A DNA stretch of 42,080 bases from Anaerolinea sp. (GCA_020722265.1 DYLA01000004.1:1-42080); one strand, 5' to 3'; shown: positions 7,461 through 15,877, counted from the first letter of the stretch. Numbers and translations: made by a program. The notes: generated from the sequence alone by a model not told the origin.

Positions 7461-10400
7461 TCAACGCGGTCTGCAACTCGGAATAGTGGGCGATGACTCC
7501 GGGTTCCAGCCATTCGCTCGCGCGGAAAGGCTGGCGCCACGCGGTCTCGTCCTGCCCGGTGTAGTGTTTGCTCCAATCGATGAGGAAACTGTCTGGGAGG
7601 AGGCGCAGGCGCAGACTGCCCAAGCCCAGGTGCCGGCAGCGTCCCAATTTGTGCGCGAGGTTCGATTCGAGCACGACGCACCAGACCAAGCGCTGGAGTT
7701 CTTGCCGTTCCAGATTCCAAAAGCGAATCGTAAAGCGCGCACGCGCGCCCGGCAAAATCGCGCGCAGGTAACTGGCTTGCGCGGTGGTGGGCTGGAAATC
7801 GTTCGCGCGTTTGACGATGGGCGCGAGGGGCGCGTGGAGGAACAATCGCCACGTGTTGGCGATGCGATGCAGCGGTACGGCTTTGCCGGCTTGGTGACTC
7901 CATTGCCCGTTGGCGAACGTCCAACCCGAGTATGGATACGGCACTTGGAACCACGCGAGGTCGGGCGATTCGAACAACGCAAAGCCGAAGGCGAGACGTC
8001 CCATAATCGCGTTGTTCTGCCCCAGACCGACCCAGCCGAACAAACTGTCCACGGGATTCAAGTGGTGCAAGTCCTCGCTCGCTTTAGCGGAATCGCTGGC
8101 GATGGCGTAGAGGTGGCGCAGCATCCCCTTGAGACTGCGACTCGGCAGGGCGTAGGTGCGCGTCGCGGGACGGAGGTCCGCTTCGGCAGGCGCCATCGAG
8201 AACGCGTCCCAGCCGTTGACGGTTCCATCGGCGAGTGTAGCGCGGAACGAAGGTTCTCCGCTCTCGCGGACGTGGAGCGGTGTCAAGACCTCTGCCTCCA
8301 CTGCCAAGGTGCCGCAATAGCCACCAAAGGCGCGGTGCGAGATAAAACCTGCCATCGCGCGCGGAGGCGTCTCGGCGACCGGTGTCGGCGGGGCGAACTT
8401 GCTGAGCGCGCTCAAGCGCGCGAGTGCGTCAGTGGCGGCTTGTTGTTTGAGCGTCAGAGTTTGCCATACTCCCGCGCGCGCGAGCGGCGCGTCGCCGAAC
8501 AGGCGAGTGGTCATGCCATCGGTTTGGCTGGTGAGCCACGTGATTTCGGCGACTTGGGCTTTGACCCAGCCAAAGCCACTTGTTTTTTCGCCGCCGAGTG
8601 GAACATCGCCGCGCTGCCAATCTTGGATGAGGTGAGCGAGGAAGGCGAGCGCTTCGAGGTTGGCTTCGGAAATGTCCTGCACATCCAGTTGACATTGGAA
8701 GACGAGGGGCGCGCCGTAGGCGAAGAGGTAATCGTGCTTGGCGGTTTCGACGGGGCGCCCGGTGGCGGGGTCCATTCGCACGCCGTCCATCGAGCACCAC
8801 GTTCGTTCGGGGGCGTGGGGGTCTTGGAGGTACGCGTCGGAGAAAAAGACGGCGCCGCGTTTGCCCTGCGCGCCGAAGAGATGGTCCAGCATCTGCGTCG
8901 TGCGCGGCGATTCGCCCCAGAGGGCTTTGAGCACTTGCGTGGCGCGCTTGCGGAGCGCGCCCTTGAGGGTGCTGCCGGGGATGTAGATTTCCCACGCGGC
9001 TTGTTCTTGCGTGGAGGGCGCCCAGGCGAGCATCCGCATAAACATCGTGTCGTACGGCTTGCCGTACTCGCGCGAGACGTCGCGGTTGAACGGTCCCCCG
9101 GCGCGAAAATCAACGTGATGCGGCTGCACCAACTCTTGGCGCACGCGCGCGCGATGCGCCTGGAGGAACGCGATAAAGTTGCGGTCGTTCACGATGCTCT
9201 TGCGGAGGTTGACCGGGTGAAGCATATGTTGATAGCGCACGCGGCGGTGTTCTTCGAGGAACGTGCGCCACGCCGCGGCGGTGATCCCTTCGGGTGGCTG
9301 GTTGCGATTGTTCCATTGCGCCTCGCTGAGTTTGCCTTCGAGGAGGAGCGTTTTGATGCGCATGTGTTGTTCACGGTTGGCAATTTCCGCGTCCACCCAG
9401 GCATCGCTTTGCAGTAGTGTGATCTGCTGTTCCACTTGGAGATAGAGCCCGGGGAGAATCGGCTTGCACGCGTCCGCGAAAATCTGGGTGAGCGCGGCTT
9501 CGTTCTGAATGTTCGCTGCCACGCCTGCTTCGAGCGCGGGATCGAGTCCGAGCGCGTGTGTGAGTTCGAGCCACGCCTCGCGATTGAACTGGGGCGCGCC
9601 GCCGCGCTGGCGTTCCATCACTTCGAGAATGCGCTTTGCCATATTGGCTTTGTCGCCGAGCGCGTCTTTGAGCGCGGCTTCGGCGGCGGCTTGGCTGGGG
9701 AAGGGTTGGTCGCACAGTGGTTTCGCCGCGTCGAGCACTTTTTGTGAGAGGGGGAATTTGCCTTTGCCCAATTTGGCGAGCGCGGCGGCGCGCAGCGTCC
9801 AAGTCTCTCCCTCGCCGCCGCAGCGGTCTTGCAGCCACACCGCGAGGACGCGGGGCAAATAGTCGGTAAAACGACGCTGCCAATCTTCCGGGCTGATGAT
9901 CGGACCGCCGATGACCATTGCCAGACGCTGGCGGACGGATTCGGGGAGCGCGCGCATCGCTTCGATGAGGAGGCGTCCTTCGATGGCGGCGAACGCCGGC
10001 ACTTCGGGGTCTACTTTGCCCCAGTTCCATCCGACGAGGACGGGATTGACGGCGTTGAATGTCAGTTTGATGCGGAGATGATTCGCGCCGGTCGAGAGGG
10101 TGGGCAGCGTGGCGGGCGTGTCTAAGGGCAAGTCCATTTCGAGGCGGACGCGTCCAAGTCCCTTGCTCTTGCCTGCGCCGAACCAAAAGCGACCTTCCTT
10201 CAATTCCTGGAGCGCATAGTACAGCCGCGCCGCATTGTCCTCTTTTTGCAGTACCGCATCGTTGACCGACATTGCGAAATCGAAGGCGGCGTTGCGGAAA
10301 AGAGTCTCCATTTTGTAATTCGCGTTCGCTTCGGCTGCCCAGCGGTCTTCGTCGAGGCGGAGTCCCATCCGCAAATCGAAAAAGTGATCACGTGGGTACG

Positions 10401-10674
10401 ACTCTTTTTGCAATCGGCACTCGACGCGGGTGATCAGCCCCGCTGGCAACGGGTCGCCGTACAGACGCAACCACAGCCGGTTGAGTAAACCAACGTTCCT
10501 GCCATCGCGCGATTGCCCGATGAACGCGTCCATCAACGCCTGCGCCGTACCGGAGATTTCACCAGCCAGCGAGACGAGTTGTTGCGTTCCATCGCCGTCG
10601 CGGGTGAACAGCGTTTTGCGCGCGTTGCCACGGAAGATTGGTGTCTCGGCGATAAGTTGTCCGTGTAAAAGCAT
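7444..10674 (-). CDS. Multi-domain RAMP/Cas7-like fusion protein (three Cas7-like modules, ~1076 aa)
   Basis: Three glycine-rich loops: FGAGKSKGLGRVRLEM (10135-10182), LGGEKTSGFGWV (8563-8598), KLGRCRHLGLGSLRLRL (7600-7650); two Cas7/Csm3-type IPGSTLKGALRK (8947-8982) and ALPSRSLKGMLRH motifs. Start moved from 10872 to 10674, which has GGGAGG upstream. Confidence 0.85.
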   Translation of the reverse strand: MLLHGQLIAETPIFRGNARKTLFTRDGDGTQQLVSLAGEISGTAQALMDAFIGQSRDGRNVGLLNRLWLRLYGDPLPAGLITRVECRLQKESYPRDHFFDLRMGLRLDEDRWAAEANANYKMETLFRNAAFDFAMSVNDAVLQKEDNAARLYYALQELKEGRFWFGAGKSKGLGRVRLEMDLPLDTPATLPTLSTGANHLRIKLTFNAVNPVLVGWNWGKVDPEVPAFAAIEGRLLIEAMRALPESVRQRLAMVIGGPIISPEDWQRRFTDYLPRVLAVWLQDRCGGEGETWTLRAAALAKLGKGKFPLSQKVLDAAKPLCDQPFPSQAAAEAALKDALGDKANMAKRILEVMERQRGGAPQFNREAWLELTHALGLDPALEAGVAANIQNEAALTQIFADACKPILPGLYLQVEQQITLLQSDAWVDAEIANREQHMRIKTLLLEGKLSEAQWNNRNQPPEGITAAAWRTFLEEHRRVRYQHMLHPVNLRKSIVNDRNFIAFLQAHRARVRQELVQPHHVDFRAGGPFNRDVSREYGKPYDTMFMRMLAWAPSTQEQAAWEIYIPGSTLKGALRKRATQVLKALWGESPRTTQMLDHLFGAQGKRGAVFFSDAYLQDPHAPERTWCSMDGVRMDPATGRPVETAKHDYLFAYGAPLVFQCQLDVQDISEANLEALAFLAHLIQDWQRGDVPLGGEKTSGFGWVKAQVAEITWLTSQTDGMTTRLFGDAPLARAGVWQTLTLKQQAATDALARLSALSKFAPPTPVAETPPRAMAGFISHRAFGGYCGTLAVEAEVLTPLHVRESGEPSFRATLADGTVNGWDAFSMAPAEADLRPATRTYALPSRSLKGMLRHLYAIASDSAKASEDLHHLNPVDSLFGWVGLGQNNAIMGRLAFGFALFESPDLAWFQVPYPYSGWTFANGQWSHQAGKAVPLHRIANTWRLFLHAPLAPIVKRANDFQPTTAQASYLRAILPGARARFTIRFWNLERQELQRLVWCVVLESNLAHKLGRCRHLGLGSLRLRLLPDSFLIDWSKHYTGQDETAWRQPFRASEWLEPGVIAHYSELQTALNVQSV

Positions 10675-10737
10675 CTTTGCCTCCCAGTCAAAGCCAAACT
10701 TTCGCACCCTAGACCCAGCGATAGGGAAGAGCGGTTG

Positions 10738-10758
10738 AGACGCCCCGCCGGGGCGTCT
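10738..10758. other. Perfect hairpin in RAMP operon 5' UTR
   Basis: AGACGCCCC-GCC-GGGGCGTCT, 9-bp perfect arms with 3-nt loop. Confidence 0.7.
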
Positions 10759-10840
10759 TGGGCTTGAGCCTGTCCGTTGGCTGGTCCAAGCGTACAGGTG
10801 CGAAATCTTGGCTAAGTAGATTGAACGTGCAAGCAACTCG

Positions 10841-10869
10841 ATTATACCACCTATTCCAGTACAATGCAA
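10841..10869 (-). promoter_or_regulatory. Sigma70-like promoter for RAMP operon, TTGCAT-N17-TATAAT (minus strand)
   Basis: Plus-strand ATTATA 10841-10846 and ATGCAA 10864-10869, 17-nt spacer. Confidence 0.65.
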
Positions 10870-10874
10870 CAAGT

Positions 10875-10903
10875 TTGGAAAAATCGCGTGAACGCGGTAG
10901 AAT
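10875..10903 (+). promoter_or_regulatory. Sigma70-like promoter for korA-like gene, TTGGAA-N17-TAGAAT
   Basis: TTGGAA 10875-10880, TAGAAT 10898-10903, 17-nt spacer; RBS AAAGGAGAG and ATG 10926 downstream. Confidence 0.6.
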
Positions 10904-10925
10904 GGTAAATGAAAGGAGAGTTTCG

Positions 10926-12050
10926 ATGCGCGAATTTATGGATGGCGCGGAGGCGATTGTGCGCGGCGCGCTGGCGGCGGGCTGCAATTTTTTCGCGGGG
11001 TATCCGATCACGCCGGCGACGCCGATCCTCTTGCGGATGCTGCGCGAGTTACCCAAGACAGGCGGCATCGGAATTCAGGGAGAAGACGAAATTGCGAGTA
11101 TCGGGATGTGCATCGGCGCGGCGATGACCGGCGCAAAAGCGATGACCGCGACGAGTGGTCCGGGCATCAGTTTGTATTCCGAGAATATCGGCATGGCGAT
11201 AATGGGCGAGGTGCCGCTGGTGATCGTGGATGTGATGCGGCTGGGTCCCGCGACCGGTGGCGCGACGACGGTGGCGCAGGGGGATGTGCAATTCTTGCGC
11301 TGGGTGACGAGCGGCGGTTTTCCGATCATCGCGTTGTGCCCCAGCAGCATTGCTGATTGTTACACGCTGACGCAGCGCGCGTTCAATCTGGCGGAGCGCT
11401 TTCGTACGCCGGTCTTTCTCGCGACCGATAAGGAGATGGTGACCGCGCAGCAGAGCGTAGAGACGGACGCGTTCCAAACGCTGCCGCGTGTCGAACGCGT
11501 GGGTGCACCAGCAGACGCCGAGTTCGTCCCGTACCATGTCAAGAAACTTGCGGATGTGCCCGCGTTCGCGCCGATTGGAGGGATGCACCTCACGCGGTTT
11601 ACCACTTCGATGCACGACGAGCGCGGGATGCTGACCAAGATTCGCGTGAACGTGAACAAGACGAGCCGGCACTTGTATCAGAAAATCGAAGCGCACTGCG
11701 ACGAGTTGGAATTCGTCACGTGGGACGCGCAGGAGGGGGCGGCGACGTTGGTCGTGAGTTACGGCATCAGTGCGCGTTCCGCGCTTGAAGCGGTGCGCTT
11801 GGCGCGCGCAACGGGGGCGCGCGTGTCATCGCTCGTCGTCCAATCGTTGTGGCCCCCGCCCGCGCGCGCGTTGCGCGTTGCCTTGCGCGGCGTCTCGCGC
11901 GTCATCGTCCCGGAGTTGAACTTGGGTCAGTATCGGTTGGAGATCGAGCGCGCGGCGTGTTCGCTCGATCCGCGCCCGCAAGTGATCGGCGTGAATCGCG
12001 TGGATGGTGAGTTGATTGCGCCGGAGGAGATCGCAGAACTAGTCGCCTAG
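10926..12050 (+). CDS. 2-oxoacid:ferredoxin oxidoreductase subunit alpha
   Basis: MDGAEAIVRGALAAGCNFFAGYPITPATPILLRML...GEDEIASIGMCIGAAMTGAKAMTATSGPGISLYSENIGMAIMGEVPLVIVDVMRLGPATG. Start at 10926 has good RBS; ORF extension to 10758 covers the promoter. Confidence 0.93.
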   Translation: MREFMDGAEAIVRGALAAGCNFFAGYPITPATPILLRMLRELPKTGGIGIQGEDEIASIGMCIGAAMTGAKAMTATSGPGISLYSENIGMAIMGEVPLVIVDVMRLGPATGGATTVAQGDVQFLRWVTSGGFPIIALCPSSIADCYTLTQRAFNLAERFRTPVFLATDKEMVTAQQSVETDAFQTLPRVERVGAPADAEFVPYHVKKLADVPAFAPIGGMHLTRFTTSMHDERGMLTKIRVNVNKTSRHLYQKIEAHCDELEFVTWDAQEGAATLVVSYGISARSALEAVRLARATGARVSSLVVQSLWPPPARALRVALRGVSRVIVPELNLGQYRLEIERAACSLDPRPQVIGVNRVDGELIAPEEIAELVA

Positions 12051-12069
12051 TAGTGCATCAACTTGACAC

Positions 12070-12092
12070 CTGCCCTAGCGGGGCTAGGGCAG
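12070..12092. terminator. Hairpin downstream of alpha subunit gene
   Basis: CTGCCCTAG-cgggg-CTAGGGCAG; no clear U-tract. Confidence 0.4.
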
Positions 12093-12158
12093 TGCATAGT
12101 CCAATTCGAGTTGCTGCCCTAGTCGCGGGGTGGTCTCGTTGGATGGTCGGAGGATGCT

Positions 12159-13007
12159 ATGCCAAAGATCGCGGTGGTCACTGACAGTGCGGCGTGTGTT
12201 CCTCCCGCATTGAGAGAAGCGCTCGATATTCATCAGGTCGCGTTCGAGTTGGTGTGGGGCGGCGTCGTCTATCGCGACGGTGTGGATATTGCGCCGGCAG
12301 AGTTCTATCGGCGTTTCCGCGCGTCGGCACCCAGTTACCCCACGACGTCGCAGCCGCCGCTGGGCGCGTTTCTCGCGTTGTACACGGAACTGGGACGAAC
12401 ACACGATGGCATCGTTTCGATTCACGTTTCGGGGGATATGACCGGCACCGTCCGGACCGCGCGGTTGGCGGCGGAGCAGAGCGGCGTGCCGGTGCGGGTG
12501 TTGGATTCGCGCACGGCGACGATAGCGGAGGGGTTTGTGGTGCTGGCGGCGGCGCGCGCGGCAACCACTGGCGCGTCGCTCGACGAGGTGGTGAGTGCGG
12601 CGGAACGCGTCATCAGCCGCGTGGATTTCTTTGCGACGCTCAAGACGCTGGAGCACATTCGGCGCGGCGGGCGGCTGGGCGAGGCGGCGGCGCTCCTCGG
12701 TAGTCAGTTGAAGATCGTGCCGGTGCTCAATCTCAAGAATGGACGCGTGAGTGTCGTTGGACTGACGCGTTCGTGGAGTCACGCGCGTCAGGAGATTGTG
12801 GATTTGGCGGTGGGGCGGCTGGGTGACAAGGCGAATGTTCACGCCTCGGTCTTTCATGGCGACGCGCCGGAGGACGCGGCGTGGCTGCGCGAGCAGTTGC
12901 TTGCGCGCGTCTCTTGCGCCGAGTTCTATGTGACCGAGTTTACGCCGGTGATGGGCGCGCACACCGGTCCGGACGTGGTGGGATTGGCGTTCTATGTGGA
13001 CGATTGA
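12159..13007 (+). CDS. DegV family protein (fatty-acid-binding type)
   Basis: MPKIAVVTDSAACVPPALREALDIHQVAFELVWGG...SIHVSGDMTGTVRTARLAAE...GAHTGPDVVGLAFY. Confidence 0.92.
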   Translation: MPKIAVVTDSAACVPPALREALDIHQVAFELVWGGVVYRDGVDIAPAEFYRRFRASAPSYPTTSQPPLGAFLALYTELGRTHDGIVSIHVSGDMTGTVRTARLAAEQSGVPVRVLDSRTATIAEGFVVLAAARAATTGASLDEVVSAAERVISRVDFFATLKTLEHIRRGGRLGEAAALLGSQLKIVPVLNLKNGRVSVVGLTRSWSHARQEIVDLAVGRLGDKANVHASVFHGDAPEDAAWLREQLLARVSCAEFYVTEFTPVMGAHTGPDVVGLAFYVDD

Positions 13008-13659
13008 GACGCTGGGCTTGATTCTCGCCAGTTACCTGTGGGGCTCGCTCTCTCCCTCGTTCATTGCCGCGCGCGTGCTCAAAGGGATTGACCTACGAGA
13101 GTACGGCAGCGCCAATGTCGGCGGATCGAACATCGGGCAACAGCTGGGGTTCGCGTGGATGATCGCGGTCGGTACCGCCGATCTGCTCAAGGGATTTTTG
13201 CCGATCGCGCTCGCGCGCGTGGTAGGACTCGATCTCGGCGTAGCGGTCTCTGCCGGGATCGCCACGATCATCGGACACAACTGGTCGCTCTATCTTGGCT
13301 TGCGCGGTGGACGTGGTATCGGCACAACGGTGGGCGCGCTCTTCGCGCTGGACGCGCGACTGGCGATGTTGTTTCTCGGCGCGCTCGCCATCGGCTATGT
13401 CACCAAGCAAGGCGCGCCAGCAACGGCGGTGGGATTGTTGCTGCTCGCGCCGAGCGCGTGGGCGATGGGCGATCCGCGCGAAATCGTTTGGATGACGATG
13501 GGGATCGCGCTGGTCGTCTTCATCAAACGCTTGGAGGCGAATCGTCTGCCGCTGCCGCGCGACGCGCGCGCCCGACGCGTCGTGCTGTGGCGCCGATTCT
13601 GGTTGGATCGCGATGTGCCGCGCGATCAGGCGTGGGAGAGGCGCGGGCGAATTCATTGA
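12994..13659 (+). CDS. plsY: Glycerol-3-phosphate acyltransferase PlsY
   Basis: SYLWGSLSPSFIAARVLKGIDLREYGSANVGGSNIGQ, GHNWSLYLGLRGGRGIGTTVG. Confidence 0.9.
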   Translation: MWTIETLGLILASYLWGSLSPSFIAARVLKGIDLREYGSANVGGSNIGQQLGFAWMIAVGTADLLKGFLPIALARVVGLDLGVAVSAGIATIIGHNWSLYLGLRGGRGIGTTVGALFALDARLAMLFLGALAIGYVTKQGAPATAVGLLLLAPSAWAMGDPREIVWMTMGIALVVFIKRLEANRLPLPRDARARRVVLWRRFWLDRDVPRDQAWERRGRIH

Positions 13660-13697
13660 CCGCCGACCGCTCACGATTGGCAGCGGTCAGCAGTCGC
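13658..13697. repeat. Period-7 GC-rich short tandem repeat between plsY and hydrolase
   Basis: gaccgcc gaccgct cacgatt ggcagcg gtcagca gtcgcta. Confidence 0.5.
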
Positions 13698-14431
13698 TAT
13701 CCCCGCAGCACGCGCGCGATCAGCGCGGCGACGCGCGGGTTCGCCCAGTAGTGGTGCGATTGGAGTCGCCCGCGCGCGCCGTCAATTTGCTCGTCGCGAA
13801 TCGGATAGGTGGGGAAGACCGCGGCAATCGGCGCGGCGATCAGATCGCGCGGGGCGTACACGTTGAGCCACTGCTTGACCGTTTGCGGCGTGATCGCGCC
13901 CAGGTCAGCGGTGCGCTGACCGGAGCGGACGAGCGTTCGCAGTGCGCAGCCGAGTGTGATCCACGCGGCGATGTTGTAGTGGTCGGCTTCGGCGCGCAGG
14001 ACATCGAACGCGACGATGCAGCCAAGCGATTCACTGACAAGGACGATTTCGTAGCCGTGCCGCGTCAACTCATCCAGCGTCGCGCGCAGACGTTCGCGGA
14101 TGATTTCTTTCTTGGGCGAAGGGGTAAAGTATGCCACCACGCCGGCGACACCGTTCACGAAACGATGCAGCCAATCGGCAGTCGTGAGGACGGCGCGCGC
14201 GATGTGGCGCGAGGGTCGCCCGATGAAGTACTGGGCGAGCGTGTGGACGTGCGCGGCGACGCGTTCTCCGATTCGCGAGACGCGCGCCCCCGCATCAATC
14301 AAGTCGCCCCACCAGACGGGGCGATGATGCGGCACTGGGTTGAGATGCGCGGCGAGGGCTTGAGACTGTGGAATCCAAAAATCGCGCTCTGTGCGTCCGG
14401 TGCCGTGAATGGTTACGATGACTCGACTCAT
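13697..14431 (-). CDS. Alpha/beta hydrolase-like protein
   Basis: MSRVIVTIHGTGRTERDFWI...YEIVLVSESLGCIVAFDVLRAEAD; nucleophile elbow S-E-S-L-G instead of G-x-S-x-G. Confidence 0.65.
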   Translation of the reverse strand: MSRVIVTIHGTGRTERDFWIPQSQALAAHLNPVPHHRPVWWGDLIDAGARVSRIGERVAAHVHTLAQYFIGRPSRHIARAVLTTADWLHRFVNGVAGVVAYFTPSPKKEIIRERLRATLDELTRHGYEIVLVSESLGCIVAFDVLRAEADHYNIAAWITLGCALRTLVRSGQRTADLGAITPQTVKQWLNVYAPRDLIAAPIAAVFPTYPIRDEQIDGARGRLQSHHYWANPRVAALIARVLRG

Positions 14432-14537
14432 TTTGTCCTGACAAAAAAGATTGCCGAGCCCGACGTTCTTGGCGCGGCGCGTTAACCGCCCATACTATAG
14501 CACAAATCGGTTTATAACGCAACAGGAGCAAAGTACT

Positions 14538-15860
14538 GTGACTGGAGAACCAATCGCCACCTACCGCAATCCGCAAAAACCACGCTATCCCTTTTGCCCC
14601 GGCTGTTCGCACGCGCTCGTACTCGACCACCTCAACGCCGCGCTCGTCAAACTCCAACTTGACCCGCGTAAGACGGTGATCGTCACCGACATCGGTTGCG
14701 TGGGGATGAGCGATCAATATTTCGACGTGAACGCGTTTCACGGTTTACACGGGCGCGCGGTGACGTACGCGACCGGCATCAAACTCGCCAATCCCGATCT
14801 GCGCGTCATCGCGCTGATCGGCGATGGCGGTGTGGGCATTGGTGGACATCACTTGCTCAACGCGGCGCGGCGCAACATCGGCATCACGGTGCTTGTGTTC
14901 AACAATTTGAATTTTGGAATGACCGGCGGCGAACATTCGGTCACGACGCCCTACGGCGCGATCACTTCGACGACGCGCGGTGGCAATCTGGAGCGTCCGC
15001 TCGATGTGTGCGCGACGGTCGCGGTGAATGGCGCGGCGTTCGTCTATCGCGGCACCGCGTTCGACAAGGGTTTGCCGGACCGAATCGCGGAGGCCATCGA
15101 GACACCTGGCTTTGCGCTGCTCGACATCTGGGAACTGTGCACCGCGTACTATGTGCCGAACAACAGGTTCTCGAAAAACGCGCTGTTGCAAACGATGCAG
15201 GGGTTGGATTTTCGCGTTGGCGTCCTGCAGCACGCGGACCGTCCTGAACTGGCGCGCGCGTACCGCCAAGAAATCTCCAATCCCCAATCCCCAATCGCTC
15301 CACCGCGATCCATCGAGCAAAAGTACAACAGCGCGCTCACGCAAACGACGCGCCTCATCCTCGCCGGCGCGGCGGGCGGCAAGGTGCGTTCCGCCGCGAG
15401 CGCGCTCGCCATCGGCGCGATGTACTGCGGCTTGTGGGCGACGCAGCGCGATGATTATCCAACGACAGTGATGAGCGGCTATTCGGTCTCGGAAGTGATT
15501 TTGAGCCGCGAGGAAATTTTGTATATGGGCATCGAAAAGCCGGACATTCTGGCGGTGCTGTCGCCGGAAGGGCTGTCGCAGGCGCCGCGTCAACTGCGCG
15601 CGATGGACGAATCGCAAACGGTGTACGTTGTCCCCGAACTCGCGGAGCAAGTGGTCACGCGCGCGCGGAAAATCGTCTTCGACTTGGCGCGTGTCAAGCC
15701 GGCGCGCAAATCGCTGGCGGTGATGGCGACCGCTGCCATCGTCCGCCACGCGAATTTGTACCCGCTCGACGCGTTCCGCGAGGCGATCCGCGCCGGGCAG
15801 CGCGCGGAGATCGCGGCGGAGAATTTGCAGGCGGTGGACGCGAGCGAGGCAATCCTGTAG
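14538..15860 (+). CDS. 2-oxoacid:ferredoxin oxidoreductase subunit beta fused to a C-terminal gamma-like domain
   Basis: YPFCPGCSHALVLDHLNAALVKL, TDIGCVGMSDQYFDVNAFHGLHGRAVTYATGIKLANPDLRVIALIGDGG; C-terminal LILAGAAGGKVRSAASALAIGAMYCGLWATQRDDYPTTVMSGYSVSEVILS gamma-like domain. GTG start with AGGAG upstream. Confidence 0.9.
   Translation: MTGEPIATYRNPQKPRYPFCPGCSHALVLDHLNAALVKLQLDPRKTVIVTDIGCVGMSDQYFDVNAFHGLHGRAVTYATGIKLANPDLRVIALIGDGGVGIGGHHLLNAARRNIGITVLVFNNLNFGMTGGEHSVTTPYGAITSTTRGGNLERPLDVCATVAVNGAAFVYRGTAFDKGLPDRIAEAIETPGFALLDIWELCTAYYVPNNRFSKNALLQTMQGLDFRVGVLQHADRPELARAYRQEISNPQSPIAPPRSIEQKYNSALTQTTRLILAGAAGGKVRSAASALAIGAMYCGLWATQRDDYPTTVMSGYSVSEVILSREEILYMGIEKPDILAVLSPEGLSQAPRQLRAMDESQTVYVVPELAEQVVTRARKIVFDLARVKPARKSLAVMATAAIVRHANLYPLDAFREAIRAGQRAEIAAENLQAVDASEAIL
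15276..15297. repeat. Period-7 repeat (CCAATCC)n inside beta/gamma subunit gene
   Basis: tccaatccccaatccccaatcg: three units of CCAATCC. Confidence 0.75.
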
Positions 15861-15877
15861 AACACGGAGAGAAGAAA

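Noticed and set aside
7402-9417. 671-aa plus-strand ORF opposite the RAMP gene
   Set aside because: Shadow ORF produced by high GC and codon bias; Arg/Val/Glu-rich low-complexity protein with no recognisable motif, antisense to a clear RAMP coding frame.
7444-10674. Calling the protein a type III-E Cas7-11/gRAMP effector
   Set aside because: Only three RAMP loops recognised, the protein is shorter than typical gRAMP, it has a separate Cas6-like gene, and no TPR-CHAT partner is present; left as unclassified triple-RAMP.
10758-10925. Extended N-terminus of the oxidoreductase alpha subunit in the ORF track
   Set aside because: The extension covers both predicted promoters and ends before a good RBS and ATG at 10926.
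13697-14431. Calling the hydrolase a specific esterase/lipase
   Set aside because: Nucleophile motif is S-E-S-L-G and no subfamily signature was recognised.
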